A stretch of DNA of 64,000 bases from Coptis chinensis (Eukaryota > Streptophyta > Magnoliopsida > Ranunculales > Ranunculaceae), in assembly GCA_015680905.1 (NCBI GenBank), contig CM027377.1:88577001-88641000 (forward strand), given 5' to 3'. The notes under the pieces are model-generated. The model saw only the letters and a program-made list of their open reading frames with translations, ran no database searches and was not told the DNA's origin. A program made the translations under genes and the position numbers. This document shows, in pieces, positions 11,413 to 23,173 of this stretch (the stretch's first letter is position 1; each line of letters begins with the position of its first letter).

Positions 11413-11814
11413 CTACAACAAGCATTACTTAAAATCTTGAATTAATATTTAATAATGTTTTCACGATTATTTTGGGATATGCTAACATTTATATCCATTA
11501 GAAAAGGAAACAAATATGCATAATAAATTGAAAAATTTTTAAAATATCACAAGCGGGCAAATTTGGTAATGCGGTCACATTTCCCCCTTCTTTTTTTCTT
11601 ATTTTTTTCGGCCAACACTTATTTTTTCGGCTAACACTTAGAAAAGGAATTCTAATCTCGCCTATTTTTTTGTAAGGCAGGAAACCAAAAAAACACCACT
11701 CTCTGAAGAACCCTAGCTTCTTTTCACATCTTCTCCAATTTCTCTTCACTAGATTCTCGACGAACTAGGTCAATCTCTTCATAGATTCTCGATTAAAAAA
11801 GGTTACTTTTTTGT

Positions 11815-11859
<45 letters not shown>

Positions 11860-12286
11860 GGTTGTTTGTAAACATGTTTTTGCACTAATGAGAAACTATA
11901 ATTAAATCCTTGTTTTTCTTTTTCAAATAGAGATCCTTGTTACTGTTTCGAGCTAATTTCAGTATTAAATAGAAATTAATACTGAAATACTCAATAGACT
12001 TCATAATAAACGTTTGAAGAGTACTGAAATACTGAAATACTCAATAGACTTCATAATAGACTTCATAGATACTCATGTTTGAAGATTATTATTCCTTAGT
12101 TCTATAATAAACATGTTTGTATTTCGGATTGGATGGACTTATTTACTTGTTTTTATTTAGTTTTTTATTTTACGCATGTAAAGTGTATATTATTTATATT
12201 TATAATGCCGCTTCTTTCTTGTTTTTTGTTTATACATAGTTGGAAAACTAGCTAACTGGTATTTATGTTGACAATTATTTTCCTTG
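11413..12286. other. CACTA 5' leader region, no gene
   Basis: AT-rich sequence with a (TC)n microsatellite (11818-11854) and a direct repeat of about 50 bp with TACTGAAATACTCAATAGAC (about 11981-12062). It joins, across element D, to the transposase start at 32398. No coding region was recognised. Confidence 0.5.
11818..11854. repeat. (TC)n microsatellite
   Basis: About 18 uninterrupted TC dinucleotides. Confidence 0.95.
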
Positions 12287-12291
12287 GTTTC
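12287..12291. repeat. Target-site duplication GTTTC (left) of element D
   Basis: GTTTC immediately precedes the D LTR terminus TGTTTCAACC. The partner copy is at 32378-32382. Confidence 0.9.
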
Positions 12292-12743
12292 TGTTTCAAC
12301 CAAATATGATCAAAACACTAAGTGGTGACGAAAGAGATGAATAACGTAGAAGAGCAGTGAGAAAAGTGATTGTGATTGAGTGAATGATGTGACTGTACCT
12401 TTCGGTTGCCTACGTACCCAAATTATCGATAGGATCAACTCTCAAGAATATAGTTCTGTATGAAAAATAGTTTGGTATTTATATAGGTAGAGTAGAGAGT
12501 TCTTGTAGCTTAAGTAATTGTAATTGAATATAACTCTCAACTGATAATTATCTCTTTGATAAGAAACAAATCTGGACATAAAATGTACGTTAATGGCAAG
12601 CCATGTGGCTAAGGTTCAGCCTTAGACACATGAGTTAATGGGCCTATACATTGATCCATGGTATTGCAAATTGGGCCTTAGCCTTGTCGATTAAACGAAT
12701 AAAGTGGAGAGCCCTACTAATGGACGTTTGCCACGTAGGTGGG
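12292..12743 (-). mobile_element. Element D 3' LTR, main part
   Basis: 452 bp, matching by eye the 31897-32377 LTR throughout (for example CTAATGGACGTTTGCCAC near the end). It continues for 10 bp at 15787-15796 after an inserted solo LTR. Confidence 0.88.
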
Positions 12744-15700
12744 TGTCACAGGCCGAATTTCTAAACAATTAAAAAATGAATATTTGAAATATAAATATCT
12801 CAAACATCACTTGGTTCAATTGTCTAAAAACCCAGGCTATGACGGGGTGGATACAACACATGTCAAAACCTAAAACCCACATCACAACAGGATCAACTTA
12901 ACAACAAAAATCTCCAAATTCCTCAACTATCACTTTATTAAAAACTTTCTTCCATCCCGATACAAACATAAACAAACTTTAAGAATAACAATTTCTAACA
13001 TCGTATTCTCATGTCATATAAAAAAAAGTAACCTACGTTATTACATCCTTCCCAAAGATCAGACCTAATAAACTAAACTCCCAGACTGCTCCAGGCGAGA
13101 ATCCAAATCACACGCCGCGGTTTCACTGCCTTCCACCTATGTTCCCAAGAACACACCCACGTTGCCAAAACAAAGCAAACATGGGTCAGCAAAATGGAAT
13201 TTGCTGGTATGAGTAGACTAACCACATATAAACATTATCATACTTTAATTATCCAAAAAATCACGTTATATTTTCCCATAACTTAATCATTCACAGCTTG
13301 GAAGACAGATAGTTCCGTCATTTCAACCAGCATAGTGTCTTCCCAAGCAAGACTTCCATTCTATTAACTCATTATCATAACTCGTTATTATAACTAGGTA
13401 ACTAAATTAAAACCTACTGATATCCACTTTTGGATAAGGGTAGAACCGCGTCCCTGCACAAAATGTTATTAAGTCCTACCCTCCTGCAAAAGAAAGTTAG
13501 CAATTTTATATAATATGTGTAGATATCTTATAGGTATTCCAATGCAAGCCCAAATACACTCGCATAATCAAATCAATTTCTCTTATCAAATAATCAATTT
13601 CTTTTCTTATACACTCACCATTTAGTGCCTATATACCTTAGGTCATTCCGTCACATTCAAGGAATACCCAACCCTACATTCCAAAGACACTCAACTAACA
13701 CAACTAACCCGCAAGGCTTAATACCTTAGTTCCTCTCTAGGGCAGTCCAAAGAATCGGTCATTCATGGCACATTCAATGAATACCGGGTCATTCATGGCA
13801 CATTCAATGAATACCCATAGATAACGCTTAACGGGCCATTTATGGCACATTCAATAAATGCCCACCTAACCTATGACATCAATAAATAAAACTTCGATTC
13901 CAAAACTTGAGGTGGAGAGTTCTAAAAGAGTCGCGGTAAATTTATTTACGCATTATTGAACTTTATTTTATATATCATTTTAGAGAACGAATGAGTATCT
14001 TGATTCCTGTATTTTTGATTTACGCATTATTAATTTCAGGGATGTCTTAGTGTCATAACGTTGCATATCATAAAATACTACAAAATCACATAGTAGTTAA
14101 TACACATACACACGTATATATAGAGGTCTTAGCCTAAAGTCAAGTATGCTAATAGCTCTAGACCTATCTTAATAACCCAAATCATAATCCGAGTTAAAAG
14201 GTCAAATTGGGTCAACTGGTCAAAGTCAACCCTGGTCAACAGTCAACTTTGGTCAAAGTCAACACTGGTCAAAGTCAAAATCAACCATCATGGTCGAAGT
14301 CAAACTGTCGTTTCCATGTTCAACAGGTTTGGGGTCATAGCCATGGTTCATGGCTAAGGTCATTGTGCATGGCTCATGGGCTCATGACTAAGGTAATGGT
14401 TCGGACCCAACTGGTCGTGCCTAAACCCAAACCTTAGAACCCAAAAGTCTCAATGTTGAAAAACCCAAATAGATCTATTTTAAGTCTTATGGACTGGCCC
14501 AAGCAATATTAGAAACTGGCCCAAAACACAACTGAGTTCGGCTCGAAAATTTAAACTGAAACCGGCCCAACAAAACAATCTAAGTTCTGGCCCAAAGACT
14601 TAAAAGAAAATGGACCAAACCAACAAAACAAGTTAGGCCCCAACCAAAACTAAAACATTTCGGCCCAACTAACCAACCCAAAGCCCAACAATCTAAATCG
14701 GCCCAAGCCCAAACTGACCACGTTCTTCTTCTCCACCAATTCTCTTCCTCCAAACACCCAAAACCGACCACCACACTCCTCCACACAACCACCCTTTCAA
14801 GCCCACGGTTTTGAACCCTTACAAACCCATACAACTTTAACAAAACCACAAACTCTAATATCGATGAAAATCAACCTCTTCCTCAAACTAGATCTACAAT
14901 TTCGGACCGCCATTAATGGCTTTTCCAAGCTCTTACAAAATTTCACCCAAGTCTAACATTTAATCCGACATCACTACCCAACCTCAAACCAACAAAAAAT
15001 CCAAAACACAACTCATCAAGCTCACCAATGGCGTTCTCGGCGCCATTAACGCTTTCTCAAGCTCCAACAAAGACACTCCAAATTTCCATCTCGACGTCCC
15101 CAACATCAAACCACAATACAACAGTTTAACATCACAAGATAAAACCAAAGTTTAAACAAATTAAAGGATTTCGTTCCTCTTTTGTTTCTTTCTCTGGTGA
15201 CGCCATTAGTGCCTGTTCAAAGCTTGAACAGAGCTTCGACTGCCCAAGCCGCAACAGTTCAACAAAGAGTATTGACACCAATATCAATGTCGACAGTATA
15301 TAGACACAGTATCCCAGTTCGACAGTTAAATTCCACTTTCCGAGTTTAACCAGAGTTTAATCAGTTTTAATAACGACAGTTTAACAAGTTTTCACATCAA
15401 CAAGACGAATAATAATGACAGAAAGAGCAGAAACCATGAGTGGAATCTTTGAACAGTAAAGTTAGACGTGAATAGAAAAACTAATCTACTCACCTATAAC
15501 GCTCTCCGATCATCAACCAGCTACCAGGAAAAACCTTCCTTTCCTTCCTTCAGTAAAGCTCCCATTTTTTTCTAAAACCCTCGTTGTGTTTTTTTTCCAG
15601 AAACTCTACGTGAGAAAACTCCCCGAAAAACAAGGACAACACTTATCCATTTACCTACGGGCTTTTATCCGTCCGTAACTGCTGGATATTCTATATCTGT

Positions 15701-15781
15701 TTTATCTATTATCTATTTTCATTATTATCTTTATTATTATTATTATTAGGAAAACAAAGAATAAAAACACGGGGTGTTGTA
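12744..15781 (-). mobile_element. 3.0-kb solo LTR, gypsy (Tekay/Del-like), H family
   Basis: On the minus strand it starts TACAACACCCCGTG and ends CCTGTGACA. Flanking pentamers GTGGG (12739-12743) and GTCGG (15782-15786) differ at one base. Removing the insert restores the D LTR end exactly (..GTGGGGTCGAAACA). It shares its start and the CATTCAATGAATACC repeat (13760-13860) with the long LTR at 56933-64000. No internal retroelement sequence is present. Confidence 0.8.
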
Positions 15782-15786
15782 GTCGG

Positions 15787-15796
15787 GGTCGAAACA
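15787..15796 (-). mobile_element. Element D 3' LTR, terminal 10 bp
   Basis: GGTCGAAACA completes the LTR split by the solo LTR. It abuts the polypurine tract, which confirms the reconstruction. Confidence 0.8.
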
Positions 15797-15812
15797 CCGC
15801 CCCCTCTTTGGC
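15797..15812 (-). other. Element D polypurine tract
   Basis: The minus strand reads GCCAAAGAGGGGGCGG directly before the LTR start TGTTTCGACC. Confidence 0.85.
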
Positions 15813-16118
15813 ATGTGAACAAAGTTCATATGGAAAAGAAGAGAAGAAAAATCAATGAAAAAATGGAAAAAGAAAAGAGTGAGCGGAATGTATAACAAAA
15901 TGTCGTGTGAATGCAAACGATATAAAAATTGAATGCATAGAAAATGCGTGAAATATTGTGTATTAAATAATTTTAAACTAATTTATATGAGGCTGTAATG
16001 TAATTAATTGATAGAGGGTGAAGCGAGAATTAAAATAGGTGACACAAAAAATTGATAAAGAAAACCAATTTTTAACCAAGATTTGCCGACCTTAGCATTA
16101 ATAGAAGTATGCAAAAAA

Positions 16119-16184
16119 ATGGAATTCATTCAAAAAAGTGGTTGGGCTGTAATGGCAGACCCACTAGTTGGTGAGCTGAGTGAA
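16119..16184 (+). pseudogene. Antisense ORF of element D, part 1
   Basis: A plus-strand frame starts MEFIQKSGWAVMADPLVGEL and runs in frame into the GTGAA duplication of element A. It resumes at 27341 with QGSSLHIVKLSFEF and stops at 27417-27419. The combined frame is 47 codons across the insertion. It is antisense to D, the position where Tat-lineage elements carry an additional ORF. Function unknown. Confidence 0.4.
16180..16184. repeat. Target-site duplication GTGAA (left) of element A
   Basis: GTGAA precedes the LTR terminus TGATAACTG; identical GTGAA at 27336-27340. Confidence 0.9.
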
Positions 16185-17683
16185 TGATAACTGATAAAAA
16201 GATAGTCTTACTCACAAATAAAGTGATGAAACTCTAAACGCAAGTAAAACTAAAACTGAACTATACTCGTGATAATCAAAGATATTTGTTTTCTACTCTC
16301 GAATCTATTGACGTAGAGTTGGAATAGAAGATTCATTCCACTCCTAGTCCTTTAGCATTCAAGTTTTCTACAATTGACGAGTCTATCCAAAGTCTAATGA
16401 GAGTAATGGTGGAATTTATACTACGATGTGAATTCAAATAACAAGCTACGAATAACGAAATGACAAAATGCTAAGAGTTGAATCTAGATAAAGAATTAGG
16501 GGAATTTGATTCCACCTTGAATCCAACTTAATAAACTAGCATAGAATTGTTGTAAACCAATTCTTACGTTCTTACGTAAGAATTGGTCCTTCTAATCCCT
16601 AATTATCCATGACATTTCTACCAATTCATAACTAGCATGTGAGGTCGTCCACCCATTCTCATGGCGAATCAACGACCTTCTAAAATAGAATAGATTCTTA
16701 CAACGATTCTATACTACACAATCAAGTTTTCATCAAGGCTTCATCAAACCCCTCTAATGGAGGTTTAGCCTTGATTCATCAAACTATCATTTTCCATTGA
16801 ATTAAAACTAGACATAATATAAAGATTTGAACTTTACTAATTTTAACTAACAATCCTTCAAATCTAATTTATAACTAAGAATTGAATAACAACAAGAATT
16901 GAAATTAGATCTACAAATTTAAATGACAAAAATCGAAATGATCAAGAACTACTATTTTATTTATCTAATCAATGAAGAACAATCATTCCAATAACTAATC
17001 TAAAACAATGTATGAAACTAATTAATTAACTAATTGAAATTTCAAAAACTAGATCTACAAGCTATTTTAATAGCTACTTTCTATTCTAAGCTATCTAACT
17101 ATATCTTTCTTAAGAGCTAAATCTTGTTTTATGTAAAGGAGGAGACCAGATCCACAATTTCGTGCATGGGCTGAGGAGCCATGTTTTGGGCCAGAAAATC
17201 GAGGCCAAAGCCCAATTTCTTCAGTCTACATAGCCCGTTTCAGCATGCTTTGACTTCAGAAGACTTTTCATCCACTTATGCTCCTCTGATTAGGTCAAGG
17301 CTTAGACCATTAGAAAGCTTTTTCCGAGCCGGTCGTTTTGACATAAGTAGGTACAAATCTGAGGCCTGAGTCAAAAGCTATTGTCTTCGGAAGTTCTCAC
17401 GACTTGTGCAATTTGTTTACGCCCCAGATTGACTTTTCAGCTTTTGACTGGGCTTTATAAAGGCTTTGTCTCCTTAAATCTTGGCCTTTATCACAGAACT
17501 TCTTAGCAACCATCCCTTTGCTCCTTTATATCGCCAAAGTGGCACATTTCTGTACATAATTGAGTTCTATGCGTGAAATACATAAAAGCACGTAATTAAC
17601 ATTAACTCTTATTTATTACTCGCATAATTGGTCTAAAACTAGTATTATTAAGGGGTTAAAACTACATTTTTGGGCTCTTATCA
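16185..17683 (-). mobile_element. Element A 3' LTR (1499 bp)
   Basis: Colinear with the 25839-27335 LTR over its full length with scattered substitutions. It is bounded by the 3' polypurine tract on its right and by GTGAA on its left. Confidence 0.92.
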
Positions 17684-17700
17684 AACCACCCCCAAACAGC
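17684..17700 (-). other. Element A 3' polypurine tract
   Basis: The minus strand reads GCTGTTTGGGGGTGGTT immediately before the LTR start TGATAAGAGCC. A hairpin (17703-17722) with stem TTTGCTTG/CAAGCAAA and a 4-nt loop lies directly upstream. Confidence 0.85.
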
Positions 17701-19260
17701 ATTTTGCTTGTCTTCAAGCAAATATGAGAAATTAGCATAAGTGACCAAAAATGGAGTTTTAACTAATCTCGTTTCGCCGAGTGCGATTGTATTGACCATA
17801 TGCAACAAGGCTTTAAACCACTAGGAATTCCCTAGTGTACGAGCTATAGCCTTGTGAGAGTTTTGCAGTGAAGGTACTCACAACCTTCATCTATACTACA
17901 ACGACTCAGAAATAAAACTATTGTTTTCTTATCTATGTCTTAATTATCTATACATCTCACTTAGCAAATGAATACAGAATAATCAAGTCGAAACCTACGC
18001 TAATATATGCATAATAATCTATCATCTACGAATAAACATATTTACAATGAGTAATACTATGAGATGAACTAGCAGGTCCATTTCTAAAAACTCGGAATAG
18101 CGTCCTTAAGTAGGTCCTCACATAAATGTCAAGACAAAAACCACTCTGATTTTTCCGCTCAAGTTTCACTACTCTAGTGTGCAGTGGGCACACTTTACCT
18201 TACAAACTCAATGACACACAAGGAAGCCGGAGTCGATCAAACACATCTGCCACATACTATCACACTAACCTATTCCTAATTGAGCTAGATGTCTTTATTA
18301 GGTGTTGTGGGGATTAGGAGATGGTTTAAGAAGGAAGGAAATGGATATTCAAAGAGAACAAGTCTGATATAATAGAGTCTTCATATTATGTAACTAGAGA
18401 AAACCTTATTCTTTACCTTTTGCTTCTACACTTTGTTTCCATTCTTAGCCATATTTTTCTTTTCTTTGGCTTTTAACTCTTTTGATTCTATTTTTTTTTG
18501 GAGTTCTAACTCTTTATTTTCTTTTATTTATTTATTTATTTTATTTGGATGGAAACTTCCTTTTCTTATCTGAAGCAACTAACGAATTCTTGATTTCAAA
18601 AGTTCTTCTCTTTTCTATTCTTCATCTCTATTATCAGACTTATTCAAAGAATTGGGTAGGTTGATTTTTTTATTTTGTTTTGTTTTGTAACAGGGTAAAG
18701 GATTTGCGGTTTATGAAAGGCTAAAGAAAGGCTCAGAGGGGCGACTAGCGGAAAATAATTCATAGGTTAGAATTTCTGGCTATATCGAACCAAAGAGGGC
18801 CTAAATTCTCACTTAGGATATGGTATAGTGATCAAGCAAGTGGACGTGTGATTTCTCTATCCAGATTTTACTTCTCCCTTGTGTCATTTCTCAAATGTGT
18901 CACTTATATAAGACTTTAGGCTATATTCTCACAGGATTTGTAGAATAAGTACTCTAGCCTTGCTTTCAGAAACTTACTGCCAACAATCATTGATACTCAT
19001 GTAACATATTTATAGATAGATGTAAGGATTATTACCAACATATTATCCTAAGTTTCTAAATACTATTCTAATGCAAAAGTTACGTGAGACTTCTAGATTA
19101 TTGAGAGCATAGAGAAAGAAAACAATACCAATGTTCCTAATAGTATAACATACTTTTTATTTATATTTTTAAAAAATTTATTTTTTTTAGCTAGCAAACA
19201 AGTGCATATTATACATATCTATATCCTAATAGATGCTTTAATTACACGTGTTTATATGCC
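17701..19260 (-). other. Element A 3' untranslated region between two polypurine tracts
   Basis: About 1.57 kb with no coding frame, closely matched by 33591-35140 in element B and 47135-48683 in element E. It contains the paired hairpins at 17818-17838 and 17839-17855. Confidence 0.8.
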
Positions 19261-19298
19261 CCCGCCCCCCAAACAAGAGGCATGCTTTGTCCTCAAAG
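19261..19298 (-). other. Element A internal polypurine tract with hairpin
   Basis: The minus strand has a CTTTG-AGGA-CAAAG hairpin (19298-19285) followed by TGTTTGGGGGGCGGG (19275-19261), a second copy of the module found at the 3' LTR. Confidence 0.75.
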
Positions 19299-19528
19299 TA
19301 TTTTAAATAAAGAGGGTAGGAAAATACCATTGAAACGCGTGAAATTCCGAAACATCTACAAAACAAGGTTATAACATACTAATATAGAAAAGAAAACTGA
19401 CACAACTCTATTAGAGTTCCACCCGTAATGGGGTTAATGAGAAACAAATTTGCTTGGGACATAAGCAGACACTAACTGAAACTAACACTTACCTGCACTC
19501 CCGTTTAAACATTGTCCTCCTCATTTCC

Positions 19529-20432
19529 TTATTCAAAGAGTTGAGGTTCCTTCGCATCGTGCCATGCCATGACAACTTGCCAAGCCTGCTGCCGTGTGTC
19601 GTCAACTTGTGCTAACATGTCTAGTGTTACTATGTCTAATGGGGTGTAAGGAGCAACCAAATGAGGTTGCACCTGCCATCTCAGCCAACTCATTACTCGA
19701 AATGAGCAAACCACCCAATTGGTGGGTCTCATGACTTCAACCTTTTTCCAATCCGTGAACTGGGTACATAATTATGGTAGACAATCGAAAGCGAGGATTC
19801 GCAAAACCAAAACAGGCATAAGAAGATACTTATGGCATGCTTTGGGCTCTCAAGACTAGCCACTAATAATACTGGGGAATGTCATATCGGTGGCGCCCCT
19901 CAGCTAAAGCAAGGAAAACGCGTCACCAAATGATACTATTTGCAGAAATAAACTGCCACTCCCCTAGAATATTCATGAGGATGAATAACATGGTGGTGCC
20001 TACATTTAGGGACATGCTACCAAGGGCTATGTTGTAACGCCCTTGGTCCATTACACAAAATACCCCTCCCCCATAATACTCATGAAAATATGTATAGTCA
20101 TAGAGGTATGAATTATCGGTCATATATCCCCACGTGTGAATAGGATTAGGTATTGGTATTCCCGAAACTAATGTTACCACATACTTATTGAATTCTAGAG
20201 GTGTGTCATCAACTGTGACGGAGAATTCTTGTTCTCCGTCCTGGTTACAATAGAACTTAACATTATTGTTGAAAAATTCAGTAAGCTTTGGTGAATACGT
20301 GTCGTCTTCACTTACCAGAAGATGCCTCCATCTGAACTGCATGATCCTCTCGCGGAACCAATGTCCATAAGACTCGCTCCCCAACAAGTGTTCGAAAGAC
20401 TGCTTCGGTATTACTATAGGAGAAGTCATCAC
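19529..20432 (-). pseudogene. Second plant-transposon-protein-like ORF of element A (ORF2)
   Basis: The frame from 20432 to 19923 includes HWFRERIMQFRWRHLLVSED, then LTEFFNNNVKFY, then FSVTVDDTPLEFNKYVVTLV, then GIPIPNPIHTWGYM and a hydrophobic NVGTTMLFILMNILGEW. It continues, after a stop and shift near 19920, with MRPTNWVVCSFRVMSWLRWQ (19732-19529). The LxxFYxN...VxVxxxxxEF pattern fits the putative plant transposon protein domain (Transposase_32-like) carried 3' of pol in Athila elements. A membrane or envelope role sometimes proposed for such ORFs is not demonstrated here. The near-identical copy at 35368-36245 shows that both derive from one family. Confidence 0.6.
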
Positions 20433-20494
20433 AAAACTACTCTCTAGAACAGTTGTAACTATCCTGGAACAACCCTCGAAAAACTAGAAATTTT

Positions 20495-20790
20495 TGGTGC
20501 CCACAGGGGTCAGGGCGCAGGTGCGCTCAAGGTATGTCTGGGATGGGCGCGGGTGCGCTCTGTTGAGTTTCGAATTCTAGGAACTTGGGCGCAGGGTGCG
20601 CTTACTTTTAGCCTGGGATGGGTGCGGTGTGCGCTCAGGATGAAAACTGGAATTCCAGTGTTTTGGGCGCAGGTGGCTCTCAGGTTTGTGCTGGAGAGGG
20701 TGCAGGTCGCACTTAGGGTAGAATTTCTCCGACAAGGTTTGGGGCGCAGTGGCGCTTCCAATTGGGCGCTTGGTGCTTCGAGGAGAGTGT
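20495..20790. repeat. GC-rich degenerate minisatellite, A site 1
   Basis: Repeats built on GGGCGCAGGTGCGCTC and GGAATTCCAG-like phrases, strikingly G+C-rich against the AT-rich surroundings. It lies between the two transposon-protein ORFs. The same array occurs at 25400-25690 in this element and at two sites in element B. Confidence 0.8.
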
Positions 20791-21368
20791 GAGGCCGAAG
20801 TGCGAAGGAAAAATAAGGTAAAGTGGGAATGAAACATGAGAGATGAATGTGAGATGTAGTTGAGGTTGTGAGTGTAGAATGAATGTAGTTTTTATAGGAT
20901 TTAAGTTGCTAAAACAAATCGGGAAGTTACCAAAAAGTTTTAAAGCAATTGTTGGAAATAATAAAATTTCCAAAACCGAAAACGGAAACAACCCATAGTC
21001 TCTATTCCAAAACAAACCTAATATCTTTTAGGTTGAATTTAGGTTAGATACTGCCTAATTTATCGAGATTTCATCCTAACACAATATCTATTTATTGCGA
21101 TGCCCATATCGGCAATGTTCTCAACCCTCACTCCAAAACAACTTCTTAAAATAGATGGTCATATAACAAATTATGCTAGGCTAAATAATACCACCCCCAA
21201 ACAATTAGGGAAGGTGGGATTAATGAAAAAAAAACAATGCATAATTCGAAATTAACCAACTTATATTAAAATTGAATTCAAATAACATACGACAACCAAA
21301 TTCAAATTTAATTACTAAACTAAACTTTTTACATCCGTAATAAATAAAAACAAATACAATAAAACAAA

Positions 21369-21630
21369 TCATCTCATTAGATCCCTAAACCACTCGCTAC
21401 TAGTAGTAGAATGCGCTCGAGAAGCAGGTGGCCCTTGGGCTTCCGATGGGCCAGAGCCATCCGTCTTGCGGCGACGACGCTCGTGCCTCACAGACTGCTC
21501 CTCTGAATAAAAACCCCCCTGGGGTAGGAAGCGTGCAAGCATGTCGTCTCGGAATTGGCGCTGAGCTTCCATCTCGGCCCTCGTCTGTTCCCACCGCTCA
21601 TACTCCTGCCAGGCACGAGTCTCGAAGTGC
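21369..21630 (-). pseudogene. First plant-transposon-protein-like ORF of element A, C-terminal remnant
   Basis: It reads MEAQRQFRDDMLARFLPQGG, then HERRRRKTDGSGPSEAQG, and is almost the same as the C-terminal part of the longer ORF at 37264-38352 in element B. The conserved N-terminal domain is absent here, removed by the deletion that ends near 21640. Confidence 0.6.
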
Positions 21631-21639
21631 GTGCATGAC

Positions 21640-22334
21640 GTAAGTTATGCGAACGAATGAAATCTAACTTAATAGAAAATGTCAACCCGAATCGAAATAC
21701 AATTAAACGGTCTAAACGACATGTATGGAAAGTTTGACCATCAATGAAAGAAAGCCGAACACACCATCCCCAAACAAATTTTAGACAACAGAGTTTAGAA
21801 AATTTGTTTTTAAAAATGGATCTTTTAAAGTCAGATTCCCGACACCTTTAACAATTAATTGGATATATTAATATCTATACCATGCAGTTTTTCATATATT
21901 AACAACCTAAAGAGTTGTGGGTCTTTCCATAAATAATTACCATGAAATGCACCCCCAAATAGAATCAAGCACCAAGATTCTTTATGACGCAACTTATTGA
22001 CATGAAAGCGAAGTCTGATGGATCTAGAATATAACCGCGCATGTACCTTCTTTTTTGCCTTTGAACGAGAGGGTTTCCAACTGAATGATCGTGAGAAAAT
22101 GGATGTTTGTGGAAGATATGGTGGATATGGAGAAATTTTATATGTAAGGAATGGAAGAAATGAGAATGTAGGTTTGGTACAAAACTCATTCATGGTGTAG
22201 GTGGGAACTGTCTCAATTCTGAAAATGAAGGTGTCAAGTGCCTTTCCCTTTGGAATTATTTTTGTATTAAGAGAATTTAGAAAATCATTAAGTACAGACG
22301 AAACAGAAGGGTCAAGCACAAACTCTAGGTTCCT
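21640..22334 (-). other. Unassigned internal stretch of element A
   Basis: One minus-strand frame (22319-21855, 154 codons) runs through but shows no motif I can assign. It occupies the place where RT, RNase H and integrase would be, and none of their motifs (YxDD, HHCC, DDE) is visible. Confidence 0.5.
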
Positions 22335-23173
22335 TTAAAAGGGTGGAAGGTGGGGAATATTAGTGAGGGAAGATAAATGAGTGTCAGGTAGAGCTCTCAG
22401 GTCTAGATCATTAGAAGCCTTGAGATATGCCAGACATTCCTCAATAGGTGGGTCAAAAGAATCACTAGGATAAAGGGTGAAAAATTCATCTTCCGTCATA
22501 GCGTCAAGGGATAAAGGGATGTTGGCATGATGGGACTCATGAGGTGGCAAGGAAGAGTTGAAGGAAATCTTCCTCAATTTCCTCTACGTCCAAGGAGTAT
22601 TTGTTTAAGTTGGAACTTCCAAAGGAAAGGAATTTGTGTATCTGGTCATTCGAAAATGTGGTTTTGAAATAATCATGAGCTAAGCTCTCGATCATGCTAA
22701 CCTCTCCATCAATATTTGTATAAGGCAACTGTTTGGTCATCTTAAAAACATTAACCGCAACGGAAAGATGGCCAAAAGACAAGGACATTGAACCATCGCG
22801 GCAGTTTATAAGTGCGTTGACAATTGCCAAGAAAGGGCATCCTAAAATGATTGGAACAAAATCGTTAGCGACTTTTGTATCTAGGATAACAAAATCCACA
22901 GGATAGTAGAAATCCTGGACCTTAACTAGCACGTTTTCCACTACACCCTTAGGATACTTGATGGACCTATCAGCTAGTTGCAACGTCATTGTTATAGGTT
23001 GCATTTCATGTAGACCTATTTGTTTATATAAATAATAAAGGAGTAAATTAACACTCGCCCCGAGGTCTAATAAGGCAGTGGCCATGTGAGTATCCCCTAA
23101 GGTGCATTGTACAGTAGGACGACCAGGGTCCTTATACTTAACTATTCCATTGTGTTCTGTTAAAGTTGCAAAC
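22335..23173 (-). pseudogene. pol: Aspartic protease and RT-linker region of element A
   Basis: The frame 23085-22537 carries ALLDLGASVNLLLYYLYKQI, the DLGAS variant of the retropepsin active-site D(T/S)G used by Athila-type elements. It is followed by LADRSIKYPKGVVENVLVKV, DFVILDTKV and PIILGCPFLA, as in retrotransposon aspartic proteases, which cleave the polyprotein. A shifted frame (22577-22335) supplies the acidic linker that normally leads to RT, then stops. The frameshift near 22550 and absence of RT show decay. Confidence 0.85.

Noticed and set aside
14207..14437. 76-codon plus-strand frame with repeated GTCAA/GTCAAC phrases
   Set aside because: It derives from simple GGTCAA repeats inside the solo LTR; no protein-like pattern.
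19923..20432. Calling ORF2 a retroviral-type envelope protein
   Set aside because: Only hydrophobic segments are seen; no signal peptide, cleavage site or glycosylation pattern is evident. The domain pattern fits a plant transposon protein instead.
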